A stretch of DNA of 64,000 bases from Duganella radicis (lineage in GTDB: Bacteria; Pseudomonadota; Gammaproteobacteria; Burkholderiales; Burkholderiaceae_D): NCBI RefSeq assembly GCF_009720825.1, contig NZ_WNKY01000005.1:1-64000 (forward strand). Direction: 5' to 3'. Shown in pieces: positions 15,181 to 25,012 of the stretch. Numbering within the stretch: the stretch's first letter is position 1; the number at the start of each line of letters is the position of its first letter. Below the pieces are notes generated by a model. It worked only from the letters and a program-made list of their open reading frames with translations, did not search any database and was not told the origin of the DNA. The position numbers were made by a program, and so were the translations under genes.

Positions 15181-17811
15181 ATGAAACGAATCCGACCATC
15201 CCGCCACGGCGCGCTGTACGCCACCGGCTTGTGGGCCATGCTTGCGCTGGCGCCGTCCGCGCAGGCGGCCGACGCCCTGAACGGCAAGTCGCTCTACCTG
15301 AACGGCCCCACCTCCGGCGGCAGCACCTGCGCCGCCTGCCACGGCCCCTCCCCGGCCAATAATGTGAGCGGCATCCTGGCGGCGGCCAACAACCCCAGCG
15401 TGATCACCAACGCCTTTGCCGCCAATCGCGGCGGCATGGGCACCCTGTTCAACGGCAAATTCACCACGGCGGAAATCGCCGACCTGGCGGCCTTCATCGG
15501 CAATCCCAACGTGACGGCCGCGCCGGCCGCCTCGCTGGCCCCGGCCAGCCTGTCCTTCACCGGCACCACCGTCGGCCAGAGCAGCGCCGCGCTCAGCACC
15601 ACCCTGACCAACACCGGCAACGCCGCGCTGAATATCAGCGCCATCGGCGTGGCCGGCGCCAATTCTGGCGATTTCGCCATCACCGGCGGCAGCTGCGCGG
15701 CAGGTGCTTCGGTGGCGGCGGGCGCCAACTGCAATGTGCAAGTGGTGTTCACCCCGGCGGCGGCCGGCGCGCGCAGCGCCTCGCTCAATTTCAGCCACAA
15801 CGCCACCGGCGGCGGCAGCAGCGTGGCGCTGGGCGGCACCGGCAATGCCGTGCCGGCGGCGACCATTTCGTTGTCGGCCAACGCGCTGAACTTCGGCGCG
15901 CTGGTGACCGGCAGCGCCTCGCCGGCGCAGACCATCACCGTGAATAACGCCGGCCAGGCGCCGCTGACCTTCAGCGGCATCGCCCTGTCCGGCGCCAACG
16001 CGTCCATCTTCACGCTGGGCGGTAGCTGCGCCACCTCGACGCCACTGGCGGCCGGCGCCAGCTGCACCGTGACCGTGCTGGCCACGCCAACGGCGGCCGG
16101 CGCGTTTGCCGCCAGCCTGAATCTGAACTCCAACGCCAGCAACGGCAACGCGGCGATCGGCCTGAGCGGCAGCGCCAGCGCGCCGGCGCCGTCGCTGTCC
16201 GCCAATCCTGGCGCCGTGGCGTTCGGATCGCAGACCGTGGGCGCGGGCGCCCTCACCCAGAACGTGACTGTCACCAACCGCGGCAACGTGCCGGTGACCT
16301 TCACCAGCGTGGCGGTCAGCGGCGCGGCCTCGGTCACCATCGGCAGTGGCGCCTGCGGCGGCACGCTGGCGGTGGCGGCCAGCTGCAATGTGCCGCTGGC
16401 CTTCGCGCCGACGGCGGAAGGCAGCGTCAGCGCCACCTTGCTGCTGCGCTCCAACGCGCCGGACGTCTCGGTCGGCGTGACCGGCACCGGCACCTCGTCC
16501 GCCGTCGCCCGCCCCGCGCTGGACGACAGCGCGCCATTCGCCTTCGCCGATACGCAAGTCGGCCAGCAGGCGGCCATCCACCGCATCACCTTGAGCAACA
16601 CCGGCACCGCCGCGCTCAAGATCACCTCGCTGGTACTGGGCGGCAGCAATCCGGGCGACTTCGCGCTGGCCGGCACCTGCGCCATGAACGGCACCGTGAG
16701 CCCAAGCGCCAACTGCACCGTCGATGCCAGCTTCAAGCCCACCGCCGCAGGCGCGCGTACCGCCGACCTGCTGCTGATGACCGACGGCGGCGCCCAGTTC
16801 ACCGTGCGCCTGAGCGGCAACGGCATGGCCGTGCCCACCACCACGCCTAGCCTGACCGCCGCGCCGCAGTCCTTCGATTTTGGCAGCGCCATCGTCGGCG
16901 ACACCGGCCCGGTCAAGCGCTTCACGCTGACCAATACCGGCAGCGCGGCACTGACCATCAACAGCGCCACCTTCAGCGGTCCTTACGCGGCCGCCACCGA
17001 CGCCAACTCCTGCGCCGCCTTCCCGCTGACGCTGGCCGCCGGCGCCTCGTGCGAACTGCCGGTGCGCTTCACCCCTACCACCACCGGCAACGCCGCCGGC
17101 GGCATCGCCCTGCAAGCGACCGGCGCCAGCTGGAACATCGCGCTGAGCGGCCAGGGCGCGGCCTCCACGGCAGGCACGGGCGGCTCCGCCCAGAACCACG
17201 GCGGCGGCGGTTGCTCGTCGGTGAAAGATGGTAACGATCCAATGCTGGCCTTGCTGGTGGTGCTGGCGGCGGCCGTGCTGCTGTGGCGCCGTCGCCAGGC
17301 GCGCGCCGCCGCTGCCGCCGGCACGCTGGCCGCATGCGCGGTGCTGTCGCTGTCGTCGCTGCCCTCGCCGGCCTCCGCGCTGGAACCGGGCAAGCCGGCG
17401 CCGGCCTTCGCGCTGAGCGGCCCGGATGGCGCGGTGAAGCTGGATCAGTATCAAGGCAAGTTGGTGTACATCGACTTCTGGGCCTCGTGGTGCGGCCCGT
17501 GCCGCCAGTCCTTCCCGTGGATGAACGAGATGCAGGCACGCTACGGCAAACAGGGCTTGCAGATCGTCGGCATCAACGTCGACGCCAAATCCGACGACGC
17601 GCGCAACTTCCTGGCCGCCACGCCGGCGCAGTTTGTGATCGCCTTCGATCCGAGCGGCACGGCGCCGCGCACCTACGGCATCAAGGGCATGCCGAGCAGT
17701 GTGCTGATCGGGCCGGACGGCAAGGTGCTGTATGAGCACAGCGGCTTCCGTCCCGCCGACCGCGAAGCGCTGGAAAGCCGCATCAAGGCCGCGCTGGGAG
17801 CCGCCAAATGA
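15181..17811 (+). CDS. Cytochrome c/ASH-repeat protein with internal JDVT-CTERM-like signal fused to a TlpA-like thioredoxin
   Basis: An 876-residue exported protein. Order: signal peptide 1-29 (ends AQA); a c-type heme domain with CAACH at 50-54; five ASH/choice-of-anchor-D repeats (about 103-660), each holding one Cys pair spaced 12-16 residues; a sorting-type signal with GGGGC (Cys678), Asp686-Pro687, a hydrophobic stretch 688-702 and RRR 703-705; a second hydrophobic segment 709-733 that looks like a signal peptide; and a TlpA/ResA-like thioredoxin 734-876 with WCGPC (Cys771, Cys774). The frame is continuous across the junction. A sorting signal is normally C-terminal, so this is a fusion of two proteins. 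GGAGAACC precedes the ATG. It belongs to the mrtJ-to-dsbD operon. Confidence 0.88.
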   Translation: MKRIRPSRHGALYATGLWAMLALAPSAQAADALNGKSLYLNGPTSGGSTCAACHGPSPANNVSGILAAANNPSVITNAFAANRGGMGTLFNGKFTTAEIADLAAFIGNPNVTAAPAASLAPASLSFTGTTVGQSSAALSTTLTNTGNAALNISAIGVAGANSGDFAITGGSCAAGASVAAGANCNVQVVFTPAAAGARSASLNFSHNATGGGSSVALGGTGNAVPAATISLSANALNFGALVTGSASPAQTITVNNAGQAPLTFSGIALSGANASIFTLGGSCATSTPLAAGASCTVTVLATPTAAGAFAASLNLNSNASNGNAAIGLSGSASAPAPSLSANPGAVAFGSQTVGAGALTQNVTVTNRGNVPVTFTSVAVSGAASVTIGSGACGGTLAVAASCNVPLAFAPTAEGSVSATLLLRSNAPDVSVGVTGTGTSSAVARPALDDSAPFAFADTQVGQQAAIHRITLSNTGTAALKITSLVLGGSNPGDFALAGTCAMNGTVSPSANCTVDASFKPTAAGARTADLLLMTDGGAQFTVRLSGNGMAVPTTTPSLTAAPQSFDFGSAIVGDTGPVKRFTLTNTGSAALTINSATFSGPYAAATDANSCAAFPLTLAAGASCELPVRFTPTTTGNAAGGIALQATGASWNIALSGQGAASTAGTGGSAQNHGGGGCSSVKDGNDPMLALLVVLAAAVLLWRRRQARAAAAAGTLAACAVLSLSSLPSPASALEPGKPAPAFALSGPDGAVKLDQYQGKLVYIDFWASWCGPCRQSFPWMNEMQARYGKQGLQIVGINVDAKSDDARNFLAATPAQFVIAFDPSGTAPRTYGIKGMPSSVLIGPDGKVLYEHSGFRPADREALESRIKAALGAAK

Positions 17812-18029
17812 AGGCGCGCACCGTGATCGCACTGTGCGCCGCCATGGCCGGCCTGTCCGGCTGTGCGCTGCCGCCGGTGCAGGCCTGGGAAAAAGGCCAG
17901 GTGGCGCGCGCCGACATGCTGATGCAGGGCGACCCGCTCGGCACCCGCTTCAATGAGCACATCTACACCAGCAAGGAAGCGGCTTCCGGCGGCAGCGCCG
18001 TCGGTGGTGGCGGCTGCGGCTGCAACTGA
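17808..18029 (+). CDS. DUF4266 domain lipoprotein
   Basis: A 73-residue lipoprotein. The signal ends in LSGC, a lipobox, so Cys19 should be lipidated. The mature part PPVQAWEKGQVARADMLMQGDPLGTRFNEHIYTSKE matches DUF4266: a Trp-Glu-x-Gly start, ...ADMLMQGDPL and a H-x-Y-x-S-(K/R)-E close. The C-terminus is Gly-rich with two Cys (GGGGCGCN). The ATG overlaps the previous stop by ATGA. This family occurs beside DUF3570 and ApbE genes; its function is unknown, perhaps as a small partner or anchor for the DUF3570 protein. Confidence 0.87.
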   Translation: MKARTVIALCAAMAGLSGCALPPVQAWEKGQVARADMLMQGDPLGTRFNEHIYTSKEAASGGSAVGGGGCGCN

Positions 18030-18040
18030 CAAGGAACACC

Positions 18041-19174
18041 ATGGATAAAGACAAACAGCCATCCGTAGGACAAGCGCTGCTGGCGGCGGCCATGCTGCTG
18101 CCAGGCCTGGCGCACGCCGAGGCGGCGCCAGAACGCGGCGCCATCAGCGTCAAATACCTGTATTACAAGGAGGACCAGCCGGGACTCGACCGCGTGCAGG
18201 TGCACGCGCCATCGGTCTCGGTGATGGCGCCGATCGCCGGCGAATGGTCGGTGTCCGCCAGCGCCACCATGGACGACGTCTCCGGCGCTTCGCCGCGCTA
18301 TCACACGGCGGTGTCGGGCGCCTCGCGCATGGAGGACCAGCGCAAGGCCGGCGACCTCTCGGTGACGCGCTATCTGCCGCACGGCACGGTCAGCGTCGGC
18401 GCGGCCTTCTCCACCGAGCATGACTACCGCTCGCGCGCCCTGTCGCTGCAAGCGACCTTCGACAGCGACGACAAGAACACCACCTGGGCATTGGGCCTGG
18501 GCGGTTCGGACGACGCCATCAATCCGGTCAACCGCATCGTCCAGAACGAAGGCCGCCAGACCGTGAGCGTGCTGGCCGGCGTGACCCGCATCTTCACACC
18601 GGTCGATGTCGGCCAGCTGACCTACACCCACAGCAAGGGCCATGGCTATTACTCCGACCCGTACAAGATGGTGGACAACCGCCCGCGCAATCGCGACCAG
18701 GACACCCTGCTGGCGCAGTGGAACCACCGCTTCGTCGATGCCGACGCCACCAGCCGCCTGAGTTACCGCTACTACCGCGACAGCTTCGGCGTCAGTGCGC
18801 ATACGCTGAGCGGGGAGTGGGTGCAGTCGCTGGCCAATGGCTGGACGCTGACGCCGAACCTGCGCCTGTATTCGCAGCGCGCGGCCGACTTCTACTTCGA
18901 TCCGGTCTACGACAGCAGGACCGGCGCGCCCTTCCCGCCCGGCTATGTGTTCGGCGGTACCGCCTTCACCTCGGCCGACCAGCGCCTGTCGGCGTTTGGT
19001 GCGGTGACGGCGGGCCTCAAGGTGGCCAGGCAGATCGACCGCGACTGGAGCGTGGACGTGAAGCTGGAGCGCTACGAGCAGCGCGGCGCATGGCGCGTGT
19101 TTGGCGCCGGCAGTCCGGGCCTGGCGCCGATGCGGGCCAACAGCCTGCAAGTGGGCTTCACACGGCTATGGTAG
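18041..19174 (+). CDS. DUF3570 domain protein, predicted outer-membrane barrel
   Basis: A 377-residue protein with a signal ending around AHA (25) and many alternating amphipathic strands ending in a C-terminal aromatic (FTRLW), consistent with an outer-membrane beta-barrel. It matches DUF3570: ISVKYLYYKEDQP near the start, and VSASATMDDVSGASPR (72-86). The Asp78-x-x-Ser81-Gly-Ala-Ser84 matches the motif that ApbE uses to attach FMN to Ser/Thr, and VSGAS recurs at 91-95. AAGGAACACC precedes the ATG. It lies between DUF4266 and ApbE genes, 11 bp after the former, and overlaps the latter by 7 bp. Covalent flavinylation is an inference. Confidence 0.85.
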   Translation: MDKDKQPSVGQALLAAAMLLPGLAHAEAAPERGAISVKYLYYKEDQPGLDRVQVHAPSVSVMAPIAGEWSVSASATMDDVSGASPRYHTAVSGASRMEDQRKAGDLSVTRYLPHGTVSVGAAFSTEHDYRSRALSLQATFDSDDKNTTWALGLGGSDDAINPVNRIVQNEGRQTVSVLAGVTRIFTPVDVGQLTYTHSKGHGYYSDPYKMVDNRPRNRDQDTLLAQWNHRFVDADATSRLSYRYYRDSFGVSAHTLSGEWVQSLANGWTLTPNLRLYSQRAADFYFDPVYDSRTGAPFPPGYVFGGTAFTSADQRLSAFGAVTAGLKVARQIDRDWSVDVKLERYEQRGAWRVFGAGSPGLAPMRANSLQVGFTRLW

Positions 19175-20061
19175 CAAGCATCTACGGCGTCGCTTTCGCC
19201 GCCATGGGCAGCCGCTGCGAAGTACGCATCGCAGCGGCCAACGATGACACGGCACGGCACATCGCCACGCACGCCATCGGCGAAGTACGCCGCATAGAGC
19301 ACAAGTATTCGCGCTATCGCCGCGACAGTGTGATCAGCCGCATCAATGCCGCCGCCGGCCGCTGCGAGATCGAATGCGACAAGGAGACGGTGGCGCTGCT
19401 GACCTACGCAGACGCGCTGCACAGCAGCAGCAACGGCCGCTTCGACATCACTTCCGGCGTGCTGCGCAAGGCCTGGGATTTCCGCGCCGGCGTGGTGCCG
19501 GAACAGCGGGCCTTGCAGGCGTTGCTGCCGCTGGTCGGCTGGCAGCAGGTGGTGCGCGACAAGTCGACGGTGTTCCTGCCGCACCAGGGCATGGAGCTGG
19601 ACTTTGGCGGTTTCGGCAAGGAGTACGCCGCCGACCGCGCGGCGGAAGTGCTGGCGGAACGCGGCGTGGCGCACGCTTACGTCAACCTGGGCGGCGACAT
19701 CCGCTTTCTCGGCCCCCGTCCCGACGGCAAGGCGTGGGATATCGGCATACAGGACCCGCGCGACATGGATGCCACGGTGGCCAGCATTCCGGTCAGCCGT
19801 GGCGCCCTGACCACCAGCGGCGACTATGAACGGTTTATTGAAGTCGATGGAAGGCGCTACTGCCATGTGCTCGATCCGCGCAGCGGCATGCCGGTATCGT
19901 ACTGGCGTTCGGTCAGCGTGGTGGCGCCGTTGGCCATCACGGCCGGCAGTTGCACCACCATCGCCATGCTGCTGGAGGAGGAAGGCATCGACTTCCTCGA
20001 ACGTTCGGGCATGAGTTATCTGGCGATCGACCATCAAGGGCAAATTTTTCGGAGAACATGA
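19168..20061 (+). CDS. apbE: FAD:protein FMN transferase (ApbE family)
   Basis: A 297-residue ApbE-like enzyme, which transfers FMN from FAD to a Ser/Thr of exported proteins using Mg2+. Motifs: MGSRCEVRI near the start, RIEHKYSRYRRDSVISRIN, NGRFDITSGVLRKAWDF, ELDFGGFGKEYAADRAAEVL, YVNLGGDIRFLG, TSGDYERF and HVLDPRSGMPV, with GSCTTIAMLLEEEG at the end. No signal peptide is evident from the ATG at 19168 (MVASIYGVAF), unlike many ApbE proteins, so localisation is uncertain. The start overlaps the DUF3570 stop and the stop overlaps the dsbD start region, so it is firmly part of the operon. Confidence 0.9.
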   Translation: MVASIYGVAFAAMGSRCEVRIAAANDDTARHIATHAIGEVRRIEHKYSRYRRDSVISRINAAAGRCEIECDKETVALLTYADALHSSSNGRFDITSGVLRKAWDFRAGVVPEQRALQALLPLVGWQQVVRDKSTVFLPHQGMELDFGGFGKEYAADRAAEVLAERGVAHAYVNLGGDIRFLGPRPDGKAWDIGIQDPRDMDATVASIPVSRGALTTSGDYERFIEVDGRRYCHVLDPRSGMPVSYWRSVSVVAPLAITAGSCTTIAMLLEEEGIDFLERSGMSYLAIDHQGQIFRRT

Positions 20062-21920
20062 TGAAGTCCATTTTTAACTGGCTGTGCGCGCTGATCCTGG
20101 CGGCATGGCTTCCCGCCGCGTTGGCGGACGATTTCCTGCCGCCGGAGCAGGCCTTTGTGCTCAAGGCGGAACTGCGCGATGCGCACACGGTGAGCCTGCG
20201 CTGGAGCATGCCGGACGGGTATCACTTGTATCGTGAGCGGCTGTCGTTCACCGGGCCGGGCGTGGCGCAGCCGCAGCTGCCGGCCGGTAAGCGCAAGTTC
20301 GATGAGAACTTCGGCAAGGAGATGGAGACGTATTACGGCACGCTGGAATTGCAGGTGCCGGTGAGCGGCAACGCGCCATTCGATCTGACCATCGGCTATC
20401 AGGGCTGCGCGGATGCGGGCTTGTGCTATCCACCGGTGGCGCTGACCTATACGGTCAACCCGGCGGCGCCGGGCGTGCTGACCGCGAAGGGCACGGGCGA
20501 CGGCGGTGCCGTGGTGGCGGACGCGCAGGCGGCGCCGGGCGATGGTGGCGCCAAGGGCGGCGCGCCCGCGGCACAGGGCGCTCCGGCTGCCGCCGCCGAG
20601 GATGACACCTCGCTGGCCCAGCGCACGCTGCAAAGCGGCAGCGTGTGGCGCATCGGCGGCGCCTTCCTGGTGTTTGGCCTGCTGCTGTCGTTCACGCCCT
20701 GCGTGCTGCCGATGGTGCCTATCCTGTCCTCGATCATCGTCGGCGAAGGCAGCGTGACGCGCAAGCGCGGCTTGCTGCTGGCGGGCGCCTACAGCATCGG
20801 CATGGCGCTGGTCTACACCTCGCTGGGCGTGGCGGCGGGCCTGGCCGGCGAAGGCCTGGCCGGCGCGCTGCAAAAACCGTGGGTGCTGCTGACCTTTGGC
20901 GCACTGCTATTCGCGCTGGCGCTGTCGATGTTCGACGTCTATCAGCTGCAACTGCCAAGCGCCCTGCAAAGCCGCCTGACCGAGTCGAGCGGACGCCAGA
21001 GCGGCGGCAAGATGATCGGCGTCTTCATCATGGGCGCACTGTCCGCGTTGATCGTCGGTCCATGCGTGGCCGGCCCGCTGGCTGGCGCCCTGCTCTACAT
21101 CAGCCAGACCGGCAACGCCGTCACCGGCGGCTGGGCGCTGTTCGCCATGGCCACCGGCATGAGCGTGCCGCTGCTGCTGACCGGCCTGTCGGCCGGCAGC
21201 CTGCTGCCGCGCGCCGGCGGCTGGATGAACGGCGTGAAGAAAGTCTTCGGCCTGCTGCTGATCGCCGTGGCCATCTGGATGATCAGCCCTGTGCTGCCGG
21301 TGACCGCCAACATGGCGCTGTGGGGCGCGTTCGCCATCCTGTGCGCGGTGTTCCTGCGCATCGGCGACAGCCTGCCGCAAGGCGCGGGCATCGGCGCGTA
21401 CGCCGGCAAGGCGCTGGGCGTGGTGATGCTGCTGGGCGGCCTGTTTGAACTGGTGGGCGCGGCCAGCTCCGGCACCGACGTGCTGCAACCGCTGGCGCAC
21501 CTGCGCGGCGGCGTCGCGACGACCGCCAACGCGGGCGGCGCGCAAGCGGCCCACGAAGGCCCGCGCTTCAAGCGCATCCGCACGGTGGCGGAACTGGATC
21601 AGGTGCTGGCCGCCACCAACAAGCCGGTGATGCTGGACTTCTACGCCGACTGGTGCGTGGCCTGCAAGGAGATGGAGCGCATGACCTTTTCCGAAGGCCG
21701 CGTGGCCGCCGCCATGCAGGACATGCTGCTGATTCAGGTGGACGTCACCGCCAACAACGCCGACGACCGCGCGCTGATGAAGCGCTTCCAGCTGTTCGGC
21801 CCACCGGGCATCATCATGTTCGACGCCCGCGGCAAGGAAGTGCCGCAGGCGCGCGTGATCGGCTTCATGCCGCCGGAATCCTTCGTGCGCCAGCTACAAC
21901 GGACTAGCGAACAAAGCTAG
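20061..21920 (+). CDS. dsbD: Thiol:disulfide interchange protein DsbD
   Basis: A 619-residue DsbD. It passes electrons from cytoplasmic thioredoxin to periplasmic reductants. The alpha domain has [14 protein letters not shown] and the Cys pair in [11 protein letters not shown]. The membrane domain has [20 protein letters not shown] and [20 protein letters not shown], each with its transfer Cys. The gamma domain has [18 protein letters not shown] signal peptide precedes residue 22. Two ATGs (20058, 20061) are possible; the second is 6 bp from GGAG. As last gene of the operon it would supply electrons to the TlpA-like domain of the fusion protein. Its end overlaps gudD by 17 bp, tail to tail. 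Confidence 0.93.
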   Translation: MKSIFNWLCALILAAWLPAALADDFLPPEQAFVLKAELRDAHTVSLRWSMPDGYHLYRERLSFTGPGVAQPQLPAGKRKFDENFGKEMETYYGTLELQVPVSGNAPFDLTIGYQGCADAGLCYPPVALTYTVNPAAPGVLTAKGTGDGGAVVADAQAAPGDGGAKGGAPAAQGAPAAAAEDDTSLAQRTLQSGSVWRIGGAFLVFGLLLSFTPCVLPMVPILSSIIVGEGSVTRKRGLLLAGAYSIGMALVYTSLGVAAGLAGEGLAGALQKPWVLLTFGALLFALALSMFDVYQLQLPSALQSRLTESSGRQSGGKMIGVFIMGALSALIVGPCVAGPLAGALLYISQTGNAVTGGWALFAMATGMSVPLLLTGLSAGSLLPRAGGWMNGVKKVFGLLLIAVAIWMISPVLPVTANMALWGAFAILCAVFLRIGDSLPQGAGIGAYAGKALGVVMLLGGLFELVGAASSGTDVLQPLAHLRGGVATTANAGGAQAAHEGPRFKRIRTVAELDQVLAATNKPVMLDFYADWCVACKEMERMTFSEGRVAAAMQDMLLIQVDVTANNADDRALMKRFQLFGPPGIIMFDARGKEVPQARVIGFMPPESFVRQLQRTSEQS

Positions 21921-23274
21921 GACGCTTGGGCGAGTACACAAAGTCCGGTACCAGGTAGCGCATCGCCATCGCGTCATCGCGCGCGGTGGTGGCCACCTTC
22001 TTGTAGAGGTCATGCGCGGCCTGGATGCGGTCCATATCCGGCTCGATGCCCAGGCCCGGTTTTTGCGGCACCTGCACCGCGCCGCCGACGATCTGCAACG
22101 GATCGCGCGTCAGGCGCTCCTGCCCTTCCTGCCAGATCCAATGCGTATCGATGGCGGTGATCTGGCCGGGCGCTGCTGCGGCGGCGTGGGTGAACATCGC
22201 CAGCGACACGTCGAAGTGGTTGTTCGAGTGCGAGCCCCAGGTCAAGCCCCATTGCTCGCACAGCTGCGCCAGCCGCACCGAACCTTGCATGGTCCAGAAA
22301 TGCGGATCGGCCAGCGGAATATCGACAGCGCCCAGCAGATGCGAGTGCGCCATCTGGCGCCAGTCGGTGGCCACCATATTGGTGGCGGTCGGAATGCCGG
22401 TGGCGCGACGGAATTCCGCCATGATCTCGCGGCCCGAATAGCCGTTCTCCGGACCGCACGGGTCTTCCGCATAAGCCAGCACGTCACCCCGGCCCTTGCA
22501 CAGCGCAATCGCCTCGCGCAACGACCAGGCGCCGTTCGGGTCCAGCGTCACACGCGAATCCGGGAAGCGTTTCTTGATCGCGGTGACGGCTTCCATCTCC
22601 TCCGCGCCGCTCATCACGCCGCCCTTCAACTTGAAATCGCGGAAGCCGTATTTGTCCACCGTGGCTTCGGCCAGCTCTACAATCTGGGCCGGCGTCATCG
22701 CTTCCTGATGGCGGCGCGCGTACCAGCCGGAAGCGCCATCGCCCGTCAGGTAAGGCAGATCGGTGCGGCGACGGTCGCCGATGTAGAACAGGTAGGCCAG
22801 CATCGGCACGCTGTCGCGCTGCTGGCCGGCGCCCAGTAGTTCGCATACCGGCACGCCGAGGTGCTGGCCCAGCAAATCGAGCAGCGCCGCCTCCACCGCC
22901 GTCACCACATTCTCCAGGCGCAGATTGATTTCGTGCGGCTGCTTCAACACCGCGGCCTCCGCATCCGACGTCACCTGATACTGCTGGCCGGCCGTATCCT
23001 GGCCGGCGATGGCGGCGCGCAGCGCGTTCAGCGTGCGGTTGTAGCGGCCGATCTGCGTGCCCACCACCAGCGGCACGGCGCGTTCCAGCGCGGCGAGAAT
23101 GCCAGCGCCGCCGGGCACCTCGCCCATGCCGGTATTGCCGGCGCTGTCGGTCAGCAGCACCAGGTTACGCGTGAAGAAAGGCGCGTGAGCGCCGCACAGG
23201 TTCAGCAACATGCTGTCGTAACCGGCCACCGGGATGACCTGCATTGCAGTGATTACAGGGCTTGCATTGTTCAT
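21904..23274 (-). CDS. gudD: Glucarate dehydratase
   Basis: A 456-residue enolase-superfamily enzyme that dehydrates D-glucarate (and L-idarate) to 5-keto-4-deoxyglucarate. Active-site features are [10 protein letters not shown] with the Lys-x-Lys base, the Mg2+ ligands in [19 protein letters not shown] and ATNMVATDW, and the His in [18 protein letters not shown]. Length and order match GudD. It starts 23 bp after the GH35 gene and completes a leftward carbohydrate cluster. No transporter for glucarate or 5-KDG aldolase lies nearby in the window. Confidence 0.93.
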   Translation of the reverse strand: MNNASPVITAMQVIPVAGYDSMLLNLCGAHAPFFTRNLVLLTDSAGNTGMGEVPGGAGILAALERAVPLVVGTQIGRYNRTLNALRAAIAGQDTAGQQYQVTSDAEAAVLKQPHEINLRLENVVTAVEAALLDLLGQHLGVPVCELLGAGQQRDSVPMLAYLFYIGDRRRTDLPYLTGDGASGWYARRHQEAMTPAQIVELAEATVDKYGFRDFKLKGGVMSGAEEMEAVTAIKKRFPDSRVTLDPNGAWSLREAIALCKGRGDVLAYAEDPCGPENGYSGREIMAEFRRATGIPTATNMVATDWRQMAHSHLLGAVDIPLADPHFWTMQGSVRLAQLCEQWGLTWGSHSNNHFDVSLAMFTHAAAAAPGQITAIDTHWIWQEGQERLTRDPLQIVGGAVQVPQKPGLGIEPDMDRIQAAHDLYKKVATTARDDAMAMRYLVPDFVYSPKRPSFVR

Positions 23275-23297
23275 GAATTCGTTCCAGATAAAATCAA

Positions 23298-24929
23298 TCA
23301 GCGATAGCGGTAAAGCTTGACCCGCTGGATTGTAAACGCATTGCCATCAAGGCCGATATGGCGGCCCTGGTGAGTTTGATCGCCGTTCATCCAACGGCCT
23401 TCGGCCCAGCGGCCGTTCACATACGTGCCTTCCAAGGCTTGTTCGATGCCGACCTGCGCGCCGTCGTCGCTGCCGAAGACAATGGTCAGGCCTTTGCCCG
23501 CCACGACGAACTCGTCGTCGCCGGTCTGTATCACCAGACCGCCGCGATTCTGCACCTCCGACGGTTGCAGCTTCTCCCAAGGCGCGTTGAAGCTGACGTT
23601 GAGCGTGTAGCCGCCCATCCGCACCTGCTGCGGCGCGGCGTCCACCACGCCTTCATACGACATCGGCGCCTTGAAGCCGCGCACCTTGCCGCTGCCCTGA
23701 TGCTGGTTGATCACCGGCGCCAGCTGCTTCAATACGCGGTAGGCCTGCGGCAGCGAGGAATCGCCGTTCTTGATATCGTCGATGGCGAATGGCGAGAAGC
23801 CGAATGCGTCATGCTCGCCAATGGCGTAGAAGGCATCGGCGCCGGCATCCGGACGTTCGGCGTGATTCGCTTCCGGCACGAACAGCGGATTGTCCGGGCG
23901 TTTGAACTGCTTGGCCCAGTGGATAAAGTTGGGGAAGTAGGTATCGATGGCCAGCACGTCGATCGACGGCGCGCCCGGCTTCCAGATATCGAACAGATGC
24001 GGCAGCGGCCCGGCGCTTGGATATTCGCCCGGACGCTTGCCAGGGCGGTTCAGCGCCACGTTCACATACATCGGCAGCGCATAGGCGGCCTTGCCGGCGG
24101 AAGCCAGGGCCTCCACAAAGCTGGCGTAATGCCAGGCCTGGAACATCTCTTCGGTTTCGATGGTGTCGCCAAACAACTCGGCCCAGGTGCCGCCGCTGCG
24201 CGCGCCGCGCGACTCCCACGCGGCTTTCACGCCCGGCTGCAAAGTTTCTCTGTGCGCCGCCAGATATGCGGTCAGCGCGGCCGGCACCTGCGCACGCCAC
24301 GCGGCGTTGGCGGCGGCGCTGTAGTCGCGCACTTCCGGCAGCATGCCGATTTCATTCTCGACCTGGATCATCAGCGCGGTGTGCTGGGTGTCGGTTTGCC
24401 TGAGGTGGGCCAGCAGCGCGCGGAAGGCTGCGGTATCGGCTTTCAGCGTCTCGGCGCCGAATGGCGTCAAAATGTCCTGCGCCACGCCGGCGCGGGTGAT
24501 GGCGCGCGGGAAGCGCCGCGCATCCTTCTTCACCCATGCCGGCACATAGGTCGACATGGAATTCTTCCATGCGCCAAACCACAGCAGCACCACACGGGTG
24601 TTGTGCGCGCGCGCCTGTTTCAGCACGCCGTCCAGCACTGTGAAATCGAAGCGCCCTTCCACCGGCTCGATCTGGTCCCACTCCACCGGCGCCAGCACGG
24701 TATTGAGTTCCGCCGCCTTCAGCGTCGGCCACAATTTGTCCAGATAGGCCAGACTGGAGGCGGACGAATTATGCAGCTCGCCACCCAGCAGCAGGAAAGG
24801 CTGGTCGTCGACGATCAATTGCGTGGCGCTGCCCTGCTTGCGCAAATGCGGCGGCGACGCCGCCTGCGCCGCCGTGCCGAGTAGAGCCAGCATCAACGCA
24901 CATGCTGCCGCCCGGATCGATGAAGACAT
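23298..24929 (-). CDS. GH35-type beta-galactosidase with DUF5597 domain
   Basis: A 543-residue secreted glycosidase with signal peptide 1-23 (ends AQA). The (beta/alpha)8 barrel shows [14 protein letters not shown], the acid/base Glu in [11 protein letters not shown] and the nucleophile Glu in FVPEANHAE. The C-terminal region from about 390 matches the DUF5597 domain found in bacterial GH35 enzymes. AAGGACAGCC precedes the ATG. It lies just after the TonB receptor terminator and before gudD, suggesting breakdown of a galactose-containing oligosaccharide in the periplasm after TonB-dependent import. Confidence 0.88.
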   Translation of the reverse strand: MSSSIRAAACALMLALLGTAAQAASPPHLRKQGSATQLIVDDQPFLLLGGELHNSSASSLAYLDKLWPTLKAAELNTVLAPVEWDQIEPVEGRFDFTVLDGVLKQARAHNTRVVLLWFGAWKNSMSTYVPAWVKKDARRFPRAITRAGVAQDILTPFGAETLKADTAAFRALLAHLRQTDTQHTALMIQVENEIGMLPEVRDYSAAANAAWRAQVPAALTAYLAAHRETLQPGVKAAWESRGARSGGTWAELFGDTIETEEMFQAWHYASFVEALASAGKAAYALPMYVNVALNRPGKRPGEYPSAGPLPHLFDIWKPGAPSIDVLAIDTYFPNFIHWAKQFKRPDNPLFVPEANHAERPDAGADAFYAIGEHDAFGFSPFAIDDIKNGDSSLPQAYRVLKQLAPVINQHQGSGKVRGFKAPMSYEGVVDAAPQQVRMGGYTLNVSFNAPWEKLQPSEVQNRGGLVIQTGDDEFVVAGKGLTIVFGSDDGAQVGIEQALEGTYVNGRWAEGRWMNGDQTHQGRHIGLDGNAFTIQRVKLYRYR

Positions 24930-24941
24930 GGCTGTCCTTAT

Positions 24942-24968
24942 AAAAAAAAACCGCCCCGGCGGGGGCGG
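24942..24968 (-). terminator. Rho-independent terminator after the TonB receptor gene
   Basis: On the minus strand CCGCCCC and GGGGCGG (24968-24951) form a 7-bp stem with a 4-nt loop, followed by nine T (24950-24942). A second GC-rich hairpin (24974-24996) precedes it. The GH35 ribosome site follows directly, so that gene probably depends on read-through or its own promoter. Confidence 0.88.
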
Positions 24969-25012
24969 GTAAAGGCCCCGTTGGAGAACGGGGGCCAGAC
25001 GATCAAACTCAA

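Noticed and set aside
15160-17832. An 890-codon open frame on the minus strand opposite the cytochrome/ASH/thioredoxin gene
   Set aside because: It is the high-GC antisense of a strongly supported gene; its product is Arg/Gly/Ala/His-rich with no recognisable domain.
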